Part shown: positions 44,640 to 57,323 of the stretch, piece after piece
Position numbering within the stretch: the stretch's first letter is position 1
Layout of the letters: each line of letters starts with the position of its first letter
DNA from: Psilocybe azurescens
Lineage: Eukaryota > Basidiomycota > Agaricomycetes > Agaricales > Agrocybaceae
Reading direction: 5' to 3'
DNA length: 64,000 nucleotides
NCBI GenBank assembly: GCA_023853785.1
Contig: JAJIRX010000620.1
Coordinates: 46,701 to 110,700, forward strand
Made by a program: the position numbers and the translations under genes
Notes under the pieces: generated by a model
What the model was told of the DNA's origin: nothing
Databases searched by the model: none
The model's input: the letters and a program-made list of their open reading frames with translations, nothing else

Positions 44640-46420
44640 TTTCGGTAGCTCGTCGTCCAGTCTCCGTTTGTACAGAATCAGCGCTATCAATTAACTCTCG
44701 ACCTTATGCTTCCACCTCAACAACTACAGCGGTCAAGATCTGTCCCGGCCGCCATCTTTTTCTTCACAGGGAGTCGCTTCGGACACACGGGACTCTGCTG
44801 GAACATCTGGGAAACAACAAGGAAATCAAGACACGGAGACACACATTCAAGTCACATTGCGCTACCGAGCTCGATCTGAATGAGAAATAGACAAAAATAG
44901 ACATTTATTGTAGATATCGACAGCCCAAAGGAAGGCAAAGAACTGACCGTCCAGATATTAAAACCGAATTCGAGTCCGGGAATGCACACCCGAGCACCCA
45001 CACGAACATTTCCTTATGATATCGATTTTGGTCCAGAAGCTAATCAAAGCATGATATTTCATGACGTTATTGCACCTATGGTAAAGGAGATTATTGAAGG
45101 ATATAATTCTACCGTATTTGCGTACGGGTAAACAGGAACGGGAAAAAGTATGTGATACACTTGTCTGATATTCTCACTCTTTGAACCTCCCCACAGATTC
45201 ACCATCCCAGACGATTTGGTCCCCATCTCAGTGGACGGCCCTGCTCTCACGGTAGGAATCATTCCCCGTGTCTTATTTCGTCTGTTTCATGAGCTCGAAA
45301 AAGTATATATGGACTGCATAGCGATAATATCCTATATCGAACTCTACAACGAAGAGCTTCGGGACCCGATTTCGACATGACCGCTCGCCGTCCGGTCTCC
45401 ACTTGCACAAGAATTAACAACAATCTCAACCCGATGCCTCCACCTCAACAACTACAGCGGCCACGATCTATCATGTCCCGACCGCCTTCTTTCTCTTTAC
45501 AGAGAATTGCTTCAGATACATAGGCCCCCGTTGGAATATTCGGGAAACGACAAGGAGATCAAGATGCAGAGACACACGTTCAAATCGTATTGCGCTACCG
45601 AGTTCAGTCTCAATGAGAAATAGACGAAGAACAAACGGTCATTGTAGATATCGACGGCCCAAAGGAAGGCAAAGAACTGACCGTCCAGATATTAAAACCG
45701 AATTCGGAGCCCGGGAATGCACACCCGAGCACCCACACGAACATTTCCTTATGATATCGATTTTGGTCCAGAAGCTAATCAAAGCATGATATTTCACGAC
45801 ATTATTGCACCTATGGTAAAGGAGATTATTGAAGGATATAATTCTACCGTATTTGCGACGGGTAAACAGGAACAGGAAAACGTATGTTATACATTGTCCG
45901 ATATCGTCACCCGTTGAACTTTCCCCACAGGTTTATTATGTAAGGCGATTTGGCCCTCCCCAGTGGATGGCCCTGCTCTCACGGTAGGAATCATTCCCCG
46001 TGTCATTATTTCGTCTGTTTCATGAGCTCGAAAAAGTATATACGGACTGTATAGCGATAATATCCTATATCGAACTCTACAACGAGGAGCTTCGGGACCC
46101 GATTTCGACATGGCCGCTTGCCGTCCGGTCTCCACTCGCACAAGAATTAACAACAATCTCAACCCGATGCCTCCACCTCAACAACTACAGCGGCCACGAT
46201 CTATCATGTCCCGACCGCCTTCTTCCTCTTTATAGAGAATTGCTTCAGATACATAGGCCCCCGTTAGAATATTCGGGAAACAACAAGGAGATTGAGATGC
46301 AGAGACGCATTCAAATTGTATTGCGCTACCGAGTTCGGTCTCAACGAGAAATAGACGGAGAACAAACGGTCATTGTAGATATCGACGGCCCAAAGGAAGG
46401 CAAGAACTGTACCCTACCGG
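44640..46420 (+). repeat. Tandem repeat of a ~734-bp kinesin segment (two full units and a partial third)
   Basis: The anchor TCCGGTCTCC (or TCCAGTCTCC) occurs at 44,656, 45,391 and 46,124, spacings of 735 and 733 bp. Units run 44,640-45,374, 45,375-46,107 and 46,108 to about 46,420, where the third copy diverges. Units 2 and 3 are closer to each other than to unit 1. Confidence 0.9.
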
Positions 46421-48290
46421 TGAGTCACACACCAATGGTTGCATTGTATTCTGACGATATGCTTATTGGTACCCTATCTACCCAGTGAATCGGGAACTGA
46501 CCAGGCTTCTGCAAGACTCTCTGAGAGGACGAACAAAGACCTGCATCATCGCCACAATATCTCCAGCTAGCCTTAATATCGGAAGAAACGCCTCTCCACA
46601 CTCGAATACGCCCTCCCGCAAAAATCCATCCCCGGAAGAAACCTGAGATTAATCAACGCATGACGCCGCGAATTCGGCTTCTGAAGGATCACATCGTTGA
46701 GATCGAACAGCTCGAAGCTGATCTCCTTGCTGCTCGCAAGAAAACGGCATATGGTTTTCCGAGGAACACTGCAAGCAGCGCGTTGCCGAATCGGAACTGA
46801 GGGAAGCAGAATTGGTGGAAGCGAAGAAACAAGTAACGGTCATCGGGAACCAGATGGGAGCCGTCCGCGACGTAGTATGACCAGAGTATAGCCCTACTCA
46901 AGTCCAGAGAAGAAGAATTGGACGAGACCAGAATTATTCTTAAACAGACCGAGAACGTCTTATGCCAGCTTGAAGCTGATCTCCCACGTGTCACTGACGA
47001 ATACGAAAAGGAAGTCGTCATTCGCAAAGCTCATCAAGAGACGGAGGCGACGATCAATGGCGTGGCAATAGGGCTAAAAAATGTAACAGAAGAAAGCCTG
47101 CATGATCTTGGAAATGTCTTCTAGAAGTTAGGTGAGTAGAACCGTCCTGTTTGATGAAGTCGCTCTTAATTTTTTGTAGATCGCAAAAATAAAGTCTTAG
47201 TTTCAAACAGATAAATTGTTTCGGAGAATGAAGAACTTATTCACACCTTCGCAGATGCACTCGCCAAGAAGCTGGTGGAGTTAGGTCAACTTATGAAGAC
47301 ACTGAGAAACAGCCTCAAGACGACACAACAAATTTCCATTCTTCACAAAAACAGACGATATACAGTCAGGTGGAAAGGGTGAATGCCCATTTCGAAGGCG
47401 CCCAGGATCTATTCCAACAAATCGAGAAATGTGAAGCAGTCGGTGACCGTGCGCTATCCGGTCTCAAAGAGCAACTCGAGAAGGCATATTCATCCTTCAA
47501 TTCTGACGTATCTTCCTGTCAGGGAAAACGGTGGCAGATTGTGAACAACATTCCGGCAAAGCCATATCAGCCGGCTTCGACCAGCTCGAAATATTGGAAC
47601 AATCGGCGACAATTTTGTCCTCCCTTTTGGACTCAATCCTCCGCGACGTCCAAGACTATCTCAGCAACGAAAGTGCCGCGCTGACGGAGCTGCAGACATT
47701 GGGAGAAACTACGACCACGCAGGAATTACTACATCTTCAACGTCAGAATGTCTTGTTGGCTCAGATGCTCGTCAACGAGCGGAAGGACGCCGATAAAGCC
47801 AAGAACGACCTGCTTCAACGTGTTTCGGGACTACTTGGCGAATTCATGCAAAAGCGCTGACGACTCTCTGAAGGAATCCATTAGTAAATTGCAACGCAGT
47901 AATGCAGAGGTCAGAGAGCTATTGAAATCGACGTATGAACGACAGTCCGATCTACACGATAGTCTGTCAACCACAAATGGTGAACTGCAAAATCAGATTG
48001 AAGCATCCAGGGATAAAGGCACTGAAGAGAAGGAGAAGGCGGCGGTCCAGGTATGAAATTCTAGTTCTCCAACTTCGATGACTGGTTTATACTAATTATG
48101 TCTTGTAAGAATGCCGCAACTGCGAAGGAGGTGATAAGGGCTTCAATACAAGACGTGCAAAATGATATTACAAGTTCGGTTACAACCCATTCAAAGTGGG
48201 TTAATCGACAGGTACGATCTATGGACAAATCTTTGCGAAATGGTATGTTTATTTTCCTTGACCAATATCGAATATACTGACATCGTATGG
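44640..48290 (+). pseudogene. Kinesin-5 (BimC/Eg5-type) pseudogene with tandemly repeated 5' part and deleted motor core
   Basis: Kinesin-5 motors slide antiparallel spindle microtubules. Visible pieces: the N-terminal Pro/Ser-rich leader and first motor strand (QVVLRYR-like, TFPYDIDFGPEANQSMIFH), the P-loop region, FRLFHELEKVYTDCIAIISY and IELYNEELRDP. After a large gap comes [20 protein letters not shown] with ATISPA (about 46,488-46,575). Then come EINQRM and KDHIVEIEQLEADLLAARKK (about 46,655-46,740), the stalk coiled coil (46,800-48,050, for example LEADLPRVTDEYEKEV), and an intron at 48,053. Most of the motor core (switch I/II region) is missing. In the first copy the P-loop Gln codon is a stop (45,129-45,131); in the second a base is lost there. 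Multiple stops and frame changes make this a certain pseudogene. Confidence 0.88.
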
Positions 48291-48653
48291 GTAGCTTTTA
48301 AAGAATACAGTTGAGCTAAACGTGCCAGGATAGAGGCACCAGATGGAATACACGCGAACATCGAAAGTCATCATTCTGCCCAACACAATTTTGTCGTGTC
48401 AATTCCCCAGGCAGAAAAACACGCCGACCAAGTTGCTTCTTCTAGGAGTCTCTTCTTGTAGTTTACATTTCACCGACCTAAAAATTCATGTCCCAGGCTT
48501 GTGTGCTTCTCGCATTACACCACGTGGCTGGACGCGTTCCACTTTCAGAAGAACGAGGATCACACGTGTAACATCTATATCCAAACATAATTGTAATGCA
48601 GCAGGAAGCGCGTTTCCCTCATCCACATCATCAAAAACATTTCTGCTACCGCA

Positions 48654-51600
48654 ATGCTAGTTGACAAGATGCTTTGTCCTCGCTGCTCTGCCCCATTCGA
48701 GAATGAATCAAGGCTTTTAAGCCACATGAATCAGCCAAAGTCTTGTTGTCGTCATGCCTAGGAAAATGTTATTCACTTTCGATCCGGAGTTAGTGCCTCG
48801 GAAGTGCAAGCAATTGTGCAGGATACGGGCCTTGAAACAGACAATCCTATTCATTCAGTAGTCGCAGCAGACTTCTCACCTGAAGATAACTCTATGGACG
48901 TCGACCACCGTAATGATCATTCAAATGATATGGATGTCCACGAAATATTGCCTGAGTCCTCTAGCCCATACTTCAAAGTGGAGTATCCTGGGGCCTCCAA
49001 GCAGTACCGGCAGAGATGCCACTTTTATGGAGAAGTTCGACAAAGACAAATATGCAAACCAACGGATCACAAACCTTTATTACCCTTTTTCTTCAAGGGA
49101 TGAATGGGAGCACGCACTTTTTTCTCCCACGCTCCTCCATGAGTATGAAGGCCATAGATGAATATATTAAATTACAGCTGGTAAGGTCTCCGGTGCACCT
49201 CAGACTCAGACCACACGCTAATGTCCGATTTTACAGGTAAAGAAAATGTTCCTTTCGTTCTCCATGGCAAAAGATCTCAAGAATCGGGCAGAAATTCTGC
49301 CTAGTGGTCCCGCATGGAAAAGTCGGTCAATAAGTCCAGCGTATCCGACCAAAGCGGCAGTCGTTTTATATTATAGAGATTCGGTGGAATGTATGCAAGC
49401 TCTCGTCAGTAGCCCACTTCTCCAGGATCATATGCAGTACAAGCCTTTCCGTTTGTACGATTCAGCTACCAAAGTAATGCGGGTTTACACTGAGTGGCTG
49501 TCGGGCGATGCGGCGCATTATATGCAGGTCTGTAATGATAAATTTTATCACTATCTCGATGTCTCACCCAGAGCTTCTCAGGAAAAGATACCAGAGGGTG
49601 GTACCCTCATAGGAGCCATCATTTCTTCGGACAAGACCCATATCTCAGCCCAGACAGGAAATCGCGCAGCTCATCCATTACTCCTCAGTTGCGCCAACAT
49701 CAACATGAACGTTTGAAACAAGGCCTCAGGCCATTTGTTCGTTCTCCTTGCCCTTCTTCCAATACCAATATATCACCACAAGAAGTCGGTTATCCGAGGA
49801 ATGCTAGAGAATCAGCTGTTTCATGAATGTCTGGATATCGTTCTGGGACCCCTCAAGAAGGTTGCGGAGATTGGGATGATGTTTGCTGATCCGTTAGGCA
49901 ACCTACGGAGGTGCTACACCCCTATTGCTGCATATATTGTCGACACACCTGAATCGGCACTGATTGCAGGAGTCGGAGCACTGACTTCGTCTGTAACAAT
50001 GGCAATGTACAAGAATTTTGGGGACGACTTTCGCCATCCACCAAGAACCGGTGCATCAACCCTTAAATCCATTGCAGCACTGGAGGCTAAATACGACCCA
50101 TGGGAATTGGAAAAATTCAAGGAAATGTCATTCGAATTGTATCGTCTTAATGGCGTGAATCGTCCTTTTGGCTTGACTGGCCGCTATCTGATCCTTCAAT
50201 ATTTCTCACCCCGGAGCCCCTCCACCATTGGCACAAACAATTCTGGGATCATGACGTCAAATGGTGCATCAATGCTGTTGGAGCTGCTGAGTTGGACTTT
50301 CGCTTTTCAGTTCTTCAACCTCAGACTGGATACCGACATTTTAAGGAAGGGATATCAGCCTTAAAACAAGTAACAGGACGGGAACATTGAAACATTGAGC
50401 GCTACGTGGTGGCACTTATAGCTGAAGCAGTTTCCGACGATTTCGTTTACGCTGTTCGCTCTCTGATGGACTTTCGGTACCTCGCTCAGTCTCGCATTAT
50501 CGATGAAGCAGAATGCTCCAAAATTTTGAGCGCCTTAAAAGGCTTCCATGATCACAAGGACGCTATCATAGCTGCTGGTGGTCGACGTGGAAAGAAGAAT
50601 GTTATCATCAACAATTGGCATATTCCTAAAATCGAAGTTTTTACAGAGTGTGGTTCCCAACATACGGTTAAACGGGGTTGCAATTCAGTGGTCGGCAGAT
50701 ACTACGGAGCACGCTCACATCGAAGTCGTGAAAGACCCTGCAGATGCTGCCAATAATCAGCGCTACGAGCCTCAGATATGTTGTCATCTTGATCGAATGG
50801 ATAAACTTCGCCGGTTTGATCTTGCTACGTCTATTCGGGAGGCAGGAATCAAATTTTGTGACCCGTCAGAGGAATTGGAATATGAATCAGATCCCGATGA
50901 CGAAACCACCGAACTCACCGTCAACACTACTTCAGAACTTCTCAAGCTTATTAATTCTGTTACACCCATGGCTGGGTCGACTACGGGAAGGCTTGTCAAT
51001 TATTTCTACAGAGCCAATCTCTTGAAGCAGGGATCTATCAACGCGCCTACACCACTAAGAACACATCAGAGCTCGAAGAACGTCGCTTTTCATCTTTCAT
51101 GCAACCCCAGCTACAAGAGAACAAGCATCGATGATGTTGCCCGGCTCTTCAATCTTCCTGATCTACGTCCGGCAATCGCAGATTATATAACGCGAGTTGT
51201 TAATCTGCATGAACGAGACCCCTCTGCGACCACCAATACTGCTCACATCAACAGCATCGGAGGCAAGCGCAATGCAGCCGCTGGTTGTGACCTCCCCTAT
51301 ACCAGTTTGGAGGTATGGAACAAAATTCGCCTTCAAGCTACTGCGTACCATTATCCCCACAATATCCTTCCACATGTAACAATCAATGCCTTTCCACCAT
51401 CAGAGAAACGGGCGTATGGGTTTTTGACTCAGCAATTGCAAATATGGATCCAAACTACATATGGCCTCAAAGCGGCCTCAAAGGTGACTTTGAAAATTCT
51501 AAAGCTATAAAGAACCATCTAATTCTATATATCTTAGGACATGCTGTGGTCGATATTCGTTTAATTTTTCGCATTGTTCCTATCTCTGCGAAGCTACCTT

Positions 51601-51940
51601 CCCAGCGATATCACCGACAGATTTCTTACATATGCACAACATTTCGATATCATTCCTCAGCCTCCAGTTAGAGGAGCCAGGTTCCGAGGTCCTTATCCAG
51701 AACTGTCAACGTCAATGTATATATTGAAAAGGAGCAAACGTGCAGGTGGCGGCCCTATGGCGGACATCCTCCCATTAGATCAACTTCGTGCTCTCGCTGA
51801 TTTGATTCCGGCGGATGGGAGCTAAAGCTAATCATTGTCTTACAGCGAATAACAGTCATAGTTTGAGTCTTGATTTCCGTCTGAACAAATTCTTTGACAA
51901 AGAGATGTATTTGGCATTGTCATCAAAAGCTGTAGTATAG
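48654..51940 (+). pseudogene. Plavaka-family transposase, decayed
   Basis: Plavaka transposases are agaricomycete DNA-transposon enzymes with an N-terminal zinc finger. Here ATG at 48,654 reads MLCPRCSAPFENESRLLSHM (C2H2-type finger). Later blocks: LYYRDSVECMQALVSSPLLQ, YTEWLSGDAAHYMQ, an intron (about 49,528-49,582), IISSDKTHISAQTGNRAAHP, CLDIVLGPLKKVAEIG, YIVDTPESALIAGVGALTSS, a WDHDVKWCINAVGAAELDF segment in a shifted frame, NIRLNGVAIQWSADTTEHAH, and the end KFFDKEMYLALSSKAVV at 51,940. In-frame stops: TAG 48,759-48,761, TGA 49,714-49,716 and TGA 50,388-50,390. Frame breaks near 50,168, 50,640 and 51,825. The order and completeness of motifs make the family firm. Terminal repeats were not identified. 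Confidence 0.85.
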
Positions 51941-52370
51941 AGCAGGTCTGCTAGTAGGCTGTAGTAGAATACTTGTACAGTTCCGTATTTGTATCCCAAA
52001 TCTATCGCCTCATGCTGCCTTTCTATTTATAAGCTGAAGTGAACTGATCACTGGTACTGTAGTATACAGACTATTTGGACTGTGGAGATGAGGTATATTG
52101 TGTGCTGTTTCCTTGCTATTCTCTGTTGTTCAGGCTCTCCTTATAGTTTGACCATCAAGTGCTGTATAATGCTAGAGATAATGTAATGAATACTATTGAA
52201 CATTATACAACATCGGAGGTATACTATCGAGGAAAACCGATGCTACAGAATACTAGGGAGTGCTATGTATTGGTTGGTGATGTATTATGTAATACTTTGA
52301 TGGTTTGATGCTACAGCGATTTAAGCGTGATGCTACGGCTCACTATAGCTGAAAATCAGGATTTGCTGAT
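51941..52370. other. AT-rich non-coding DNA with scattered TGCTA(T/C) motifs
   Basis: Contains loose repeats GATGCTACAG, GTGCTATGTATT and GTGATGCTACGG (52,140-52,340). This is the likely 3' flank or subterminal region of the Plavaka element. No gene. Confidence 0.45.
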
Positions 52371-52404
52371 GCACGTAATATTTATATGCGAGACTAGCCA
52401 AATT

Positions 52405-52840
52405 CCATGGCGAAAAGCACCAGTGGGACCAAAAATACTCGGAATGATTGTCTCCAGATGTGGTAGCATCTCCAAATCTGTCGAGAGACTAATAAGAATG
52501 ATGCAATGACCAAATATATTTACCAACCAGTAGGCCATCGGATACTATAAACGAGGAATAGACCAGGATATCAGTAAGTACCCATATCCATTGGGGGCTC
52601 CATTATCGCCAAAAATATGGATTTTCGGGTCTCTCCATTAGCCACAAGCGTGAGGTCAATAAAGTACCATTGTATAAGGTAATCCGTAAAGCAAAGCAGG
52701 TACAACGCAGAAATGGCTGATAGAACGATGTGATAGTGCATATTCGTTGAATTTTTGGATACTGCGTGGTACGGTGAATTTTTCTCAAGGTATCCAAGTA
52801 GAAGAGCGAGACCTACCATAAAGATACACTGTTCCGCCAT
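52405..52840 (-). pseudogene. Multi-pass membrane protein of an agaricomycete family, N-terminal part
   Basis: Start MAEQCIFMVGLALLLGYLEK at 52,840. A second helix follows (HIVLSAISALYLLCFTDYLI), then the family landmark QWYFIDLTLVANGETRKSIF with LAIMEPP. Two introns (52,58x-52,53x with gtactta..ttatag, and about 52,511-52,477) join a short exon SDGLL and IWRCYHIWRQSFRVFLVPL, ending VLFAMEFG at a stop near 52,407. The remaining helices and the cytoplasmic tail are absent. The same family's C-terminal part lies on the same strand at 25.2-26.5 kb. Confidence 0.6.
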
Positions 52841-52860
52841 ATAGCATCGTGTATATGCCT

Positions 52861-53873
52861 GACATACATGAGTTTATCGTGATGCTAATTTTTTATAAAT
52901 TTCCAAACGTACCCATGAAAACGTTGAGGAGCATTGTGCTATTGAGGTTGGCGTTAATATAACCTTCATGGACCGTGGCTATTCAAAAGTCTAGTGTGGC
53001 CATTGGGAATTATTGTGGGATCTGCAATACACTTACTGAACACTTATATACATCGTTCAACTGTTGTTTTCATAGCTTGGGGTTCATTAACCTATAGGTA
53101 CAAGATGCGATCATCCCGCCGCTTCCGTCTGTCGATTTTGATAGTTTATTGCAGATATACATAACTGTTGTCACAGATCTTGTTGCGCTGGATATGCCAA
53201 GTGACAGCGGCTGACACAGCATCTAAATAAAATCTTATCTAATAGTGCTTCCATCTATGCTGTCCGAATTAACACGCCCTCGAGGATGTCAACAACTAGT
53301 GAGCACTGCATATTGTAATAGTCAACCTCTATGAAGTAGTCAATCACACCATTTATCTCACTCACAGGAACGTACACTGCTGGCAACAGATTATTTAAGG
53401 CGACCAAAAACGATTGAAAAAATTAATTAAACGTGTTTGTGTTTTTTCAACCATTTTCCCGATCATAAAATGTATCTAAAAGTCTTTCTTGTTGGCATCT
53501 ATAAATGCCTGTTAAAGGTAACCTTTATGTCCTAATTTTAGCGGCAAACAGACTTTACATTTATATATAATTTTGACTGTATATGGATTTAACTGACACG
53601 CTCAGTTTGTTCACTATTGTCTTGTGCAACAATTGAAGAATGTTTTGGAACAAAAATTTCTTAATATGTCTTAAATTTTATGAAAGATTTATCAAACATC
53701 AAAAATGAATTATTTCTGGAAAAGTTTTCCAGAGCGGACAATTGTACAAAATTAAAGTATTTATAAAAGGAAACAATAAATCGCGTACTGAGGCCCTCGC
53801 TGACAGTGGCGATAAGCGGGTGCATCTCAGCAGCGGGTTGACAAGAGATTGTCCACAAGGGACTATATAACAA
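52861..53873. other. AT-rich DNA without a recognised gene
   Basis: No conserved protein fragment, repeat array or RNA gene recognised. Confidence 0.45.
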
Positions 53874-56528
53874 TTATGCTGTTAAGAAAAGAGCATTCGA
53901 GTCCGCATTAAGACGAGCAGTTGCTTTTCGCCAGGAAGCTGCACCTCTAAGCTTGTTTCGCCAGAAATCTGGGGCCTCAGGTTGGGCAGTACCTTTTACA
54001 ATGTCAGACAGACGGGCTTGATACCATTCTTCATCCCATTCCATCCAATGTCCAAAATTGAGGCCATTTGCTTTCTGATTATTCCAATAAAGAGGCTTCG
54101 GCCACCAAGACTTGTGAACTAGTTGGTTGGGGGCACATCCTGGGAAAGAAGGTCATGTTAAAATTAATAAAATTATTAGAATAAAAATGAAAAACCTGTG
54201 TAGCACTTATGAAGTCCACAGATGACATCCATCTCCTCGTCGGTAAGGATATCATCCCCATAGACCGTCCCATCATTGGCCGTGAAATGGTGGCCAAGGT
54301 GATGTTCAGTGACTGCAGGCGATGGGCCAAAGCAGGCAGAATCAATGCCAATATGTTCCTTCGCGAAGGCGGCTGAGGAGGCCACCAGCAAGTAATGCAG
54401 CTTCGCCCACGCGAAGATGACAGGAGTCGTCGGCGGTGCTGTATATAGACGTCGTAGTCCCTTTTTGAGAAAACGTACCCCGGAGCACGGATAGGCACAA
54501 GATTTCGGTTGGCCTGGAGTCCAACGGAAGGTTGATCATGAAGTGGAATTAATGTGTGGAATGACACACCCATTTCCAGGAGGTAGCGTGCGAGTGAAGT
54601 TGAAGAGTGTTTTTGAGGACTGAGCAGAAGGCGGAACACCTTGACTGCGTCTGTAGCAGTTTTCAGAGCAATTGTCCAGGGAGTCTTCAGTTCAAGACGG
54701 CTTCCCGAAGAACAAAAGATCGCCAACCTTCTCAAAGAGAAGCCTCAAAGCTATAACATCAAGAGCAATGGGACACTGACTTTTGAGATCGTAGATGGCA
54801 GGCGGTGGGCCATTGGTCGTTTGGAGGCCCTGAAGAAACTCGAAACATGATAGGCCAAAGTCGACTGGTGGAGGGTTAAAATCCCCAGCACGAAGCCCCA
54901 CAGTCTTGACGAAATCATTCCACCTTGCCTTGTCGGGGGTAGAGGGATTTGGAGGAACGGCAATAAGGGGTCGATAGCCATAGTGAGCCAAAAGGTACGC
55001 CACGATGTCCACCGCTTGGGAGGGAATAAGATCAAGTCCGTTTTCACTCTCGTTCGACAGCGGCGCTGGTAAGGGGACGACACCCGCATACGCATGGACG
55101 CGTTGAGCAGCAAATTCCTCGACTCTTTTCTGCTGAGAATCCAGAGACTCGTCCTCGTCGTAAGAATGGGGGCAGCTGGAATGTCCTCGTCGGTAAAAGT
55201 CCAAGTCATCCTCCTCATAAGCAAGTTCTTCGGGAGTCGCAAAGTATTCACAAAGATCCCATTCATTTTGGACAGAGTCGTAGCGAGCTTGAGACCCCGG
55301 ATGATCATCAATTCTGTCGGCACGTTCGCTTTTAAGACCCTAGTGCGGACAAGGCACATGTCATCTTCGTCGCTCCAATCCCAAACAAAAACTTCTGCTG
55401 AAACAGTAGGAGGGTTCCTTTCGATTCAGACGCACTTCCCTCTCCTTCGGCATCTCATTTGCAAGTCTTCGATCGTTGATGATCTTTCGGGCAGTGAAGA
55501 AAGATTCCCAGGGCTTGGAGGCAAGATACGCGTCTCGGGCCTTATTAAATTCCAAGTCTTCAAGAATAGCAGATTTGGAGCGAGAAAGACTGGGTGGAGA
55601 CGGCGGTTGCTCCTCCAAGGCAACAGGGAGTGGAGATGGTGGAGAAGGTGGAGACAGAGACCTATAAATCATGGTCGTCGCATTCTGAAGGTGTTCAAGG
55701 GGGTTGAAGATAGCTGAAAGCGGGGCGATATGTCTGATCTCGCTCGACTTTCGACCAACGATACCACACAGGTACCTCCCAAACGCAAAGCCATTTCGCA
55801 AGGTCAGCACCTTGGCCACCTTTGCTGTTGAGATCGACAAACGCTCTGGCGCTGACGGGTCGGCTTCCAGAACGCGCCCATTATGACATTATAAAGCCCG
55901 CTGAGCCACGACTGATCTACTTTTTCCGAGGCAAGGAAGTTGAACCACTCCGGGACCTTCAGGGAGTTGGGTACTCTTTCAATGCAGGCAATATAGAACG
56001 ACAACAAGCCGATCCAAATGATGAACCAATCGCGTGTGCGTCCAATTCGATAGCGTGCGCCCACGAGCGGTATAAAACACTTGATCGAAGCCGAGGAGAG
56101 AGGGCGAAGGGGGGAGGAAATATGGTTTTAGCAAATGACAGAAATTTTCCTTTAGGAGATATATGATAACAATTAAAACGTCTTCCAGATAGTGCCACGC
56201 CGAGGATTTTGATTGTGAGAGCTGGTACCCTGTACCCCAAGATGCGTCAACTTCATGAATGTCGTTAAGGTAGTCGCGAAGATGGCCAAACGCATATCCT
56301 TCGAATGTCGGAATATTGGGGATGAAGCTCAAAAATCCATAGGCGTCAGTCCACCATTCAGGATTGTGATGCTGGTTGAGAGATGCAGCTCCAATGCTGA
56401 ATGGATACGATCTCTTCTGATCTGGGACAGAAACGCGGGCGTGAGCAGTTAGGTGAATAATAAATGTCTCCGTCGCTGATGAAGGCCCTGCCCTCGGAGT
56501 GGTCCAAACGTGAGGATTGTTGAGACAT
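53874..56528 (-). pseudogene. Large uncharacterised agaricomycete protein, family member B (frame-broken)
   Basis: ATG at 56,528 reads MSQQSSRLDHSEGRAFISDG followed by DIYYSPNCSRP. The frame then moves by +1 to YPFSIGAASLNQHH and EWWTDAYGFLSFIPNIPTFE (about 56,380-56,300). Next come AFGHLRDYLNDIHEVDASWG, TRDWFIIWIGLLSFYIA, RSKSAILEDLEFNKARDAYL and PWESFFTARKIINDR. Near 55,300-55,250, SQARYDSVQNEWDLCEYF parallels member A. Later blocks: IALDVIALRLLFEKVGD, ARYLLEMGVSFHTLIPLHD, HHLGHHFTANDGTVYGDDI with LTDEEMDVICGL. The end, VHKSWWPKPLYWNN with FGHWMEWDEEWYQARL, reaches a stop at 53,874. Several single-base frame changes are needed (for example near 54,390 and 55,370). About 850-900 codons. Function unknown. 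Confidence 0.6.
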
Positions 56529-56800
56529 TGGTCTTTAAAACTTAAGATCAGCCTAAGAACTCGACGTATGACGGAAGGTCTCAAAAAAACACTCACGAAG
56601 TTGAAGTTATGCCTGGAGCCTGATCAATCGAGAGCTGGCCGTATCGCCGAGCTGAGGAATAGAAGAAATGCAGCTGTTTCGGGAGCCTGATTCAGTCGAG
56701 AGCTGGCCATATCGCGAGCTGAGGGATAGAAGAAACGCGGGCAAGCTAAACCGTGATTTGGACACCCAAATAACAGCCAAAAGTCAAGGTTCAAACAGGA

Positions 56801-57323
56801 GGAATAGTGTGTTTTGGGCACCCACAACACACTTTGACAATTTGACGATGAAGGTGGGAGTTGAGAGGAAGAGGAATAGCGTGTTTTGGACACCCACAAC
56901 ACACTTTGACGATTTGACAATGAAGGTGGGAGTTGAGAGGAACGAGTTCGTTTAAGCGTGTTTGTTTGAGCTTGATCAAAGCTTTTGCCACACAAGCACA
57001 AGCACGCTCACGGAATCGAGAACGCATCACACGATCACTTGATCAAAGCGTTGTCACACAAGCACAAATACCACGGAACGTGATGAGCGTGTTTGGTTTA
57101 AAGGGAGAACCAAACATATGGTCTTCAGTGCGATCAACGTTTGATCAACAACCCATCTTCTTGCCACGGTGTGTCCTGGGTGTCCAGACCACACCGCGCT
57201 AAGGTTATCCATACTGTAGTTGTGCTGTGGGTGTCCAAAGCACAACCTGCTCGACCATCCACCACTTGTGCTTATCGTGTTCTGGGTGTCCAGACCACAC
57301 CACGCTGAGGTTGTCCATGCTGT
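56801..57323 (+). repeat. Cluster of short palindromes around a GGGCACCCA / GGGTGTCCA core
   Basis: A 72-bp tandem pair (56,801-56,872 and 56,873-56,942) each carries GTGTTTTGG(G/A)CACCCACAACAC. A second pair (57,170-57,216; 57,277-57,323) carries CTGGGTGTCCAGACCACACC, with GTGCTGTGGGTGTCCA between. The motif TGATCAAAGC(G/T)TT..CACAAGCACAA occurs at 56,975 and 57,039 and again at 61,975. Confidence 0.75.
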
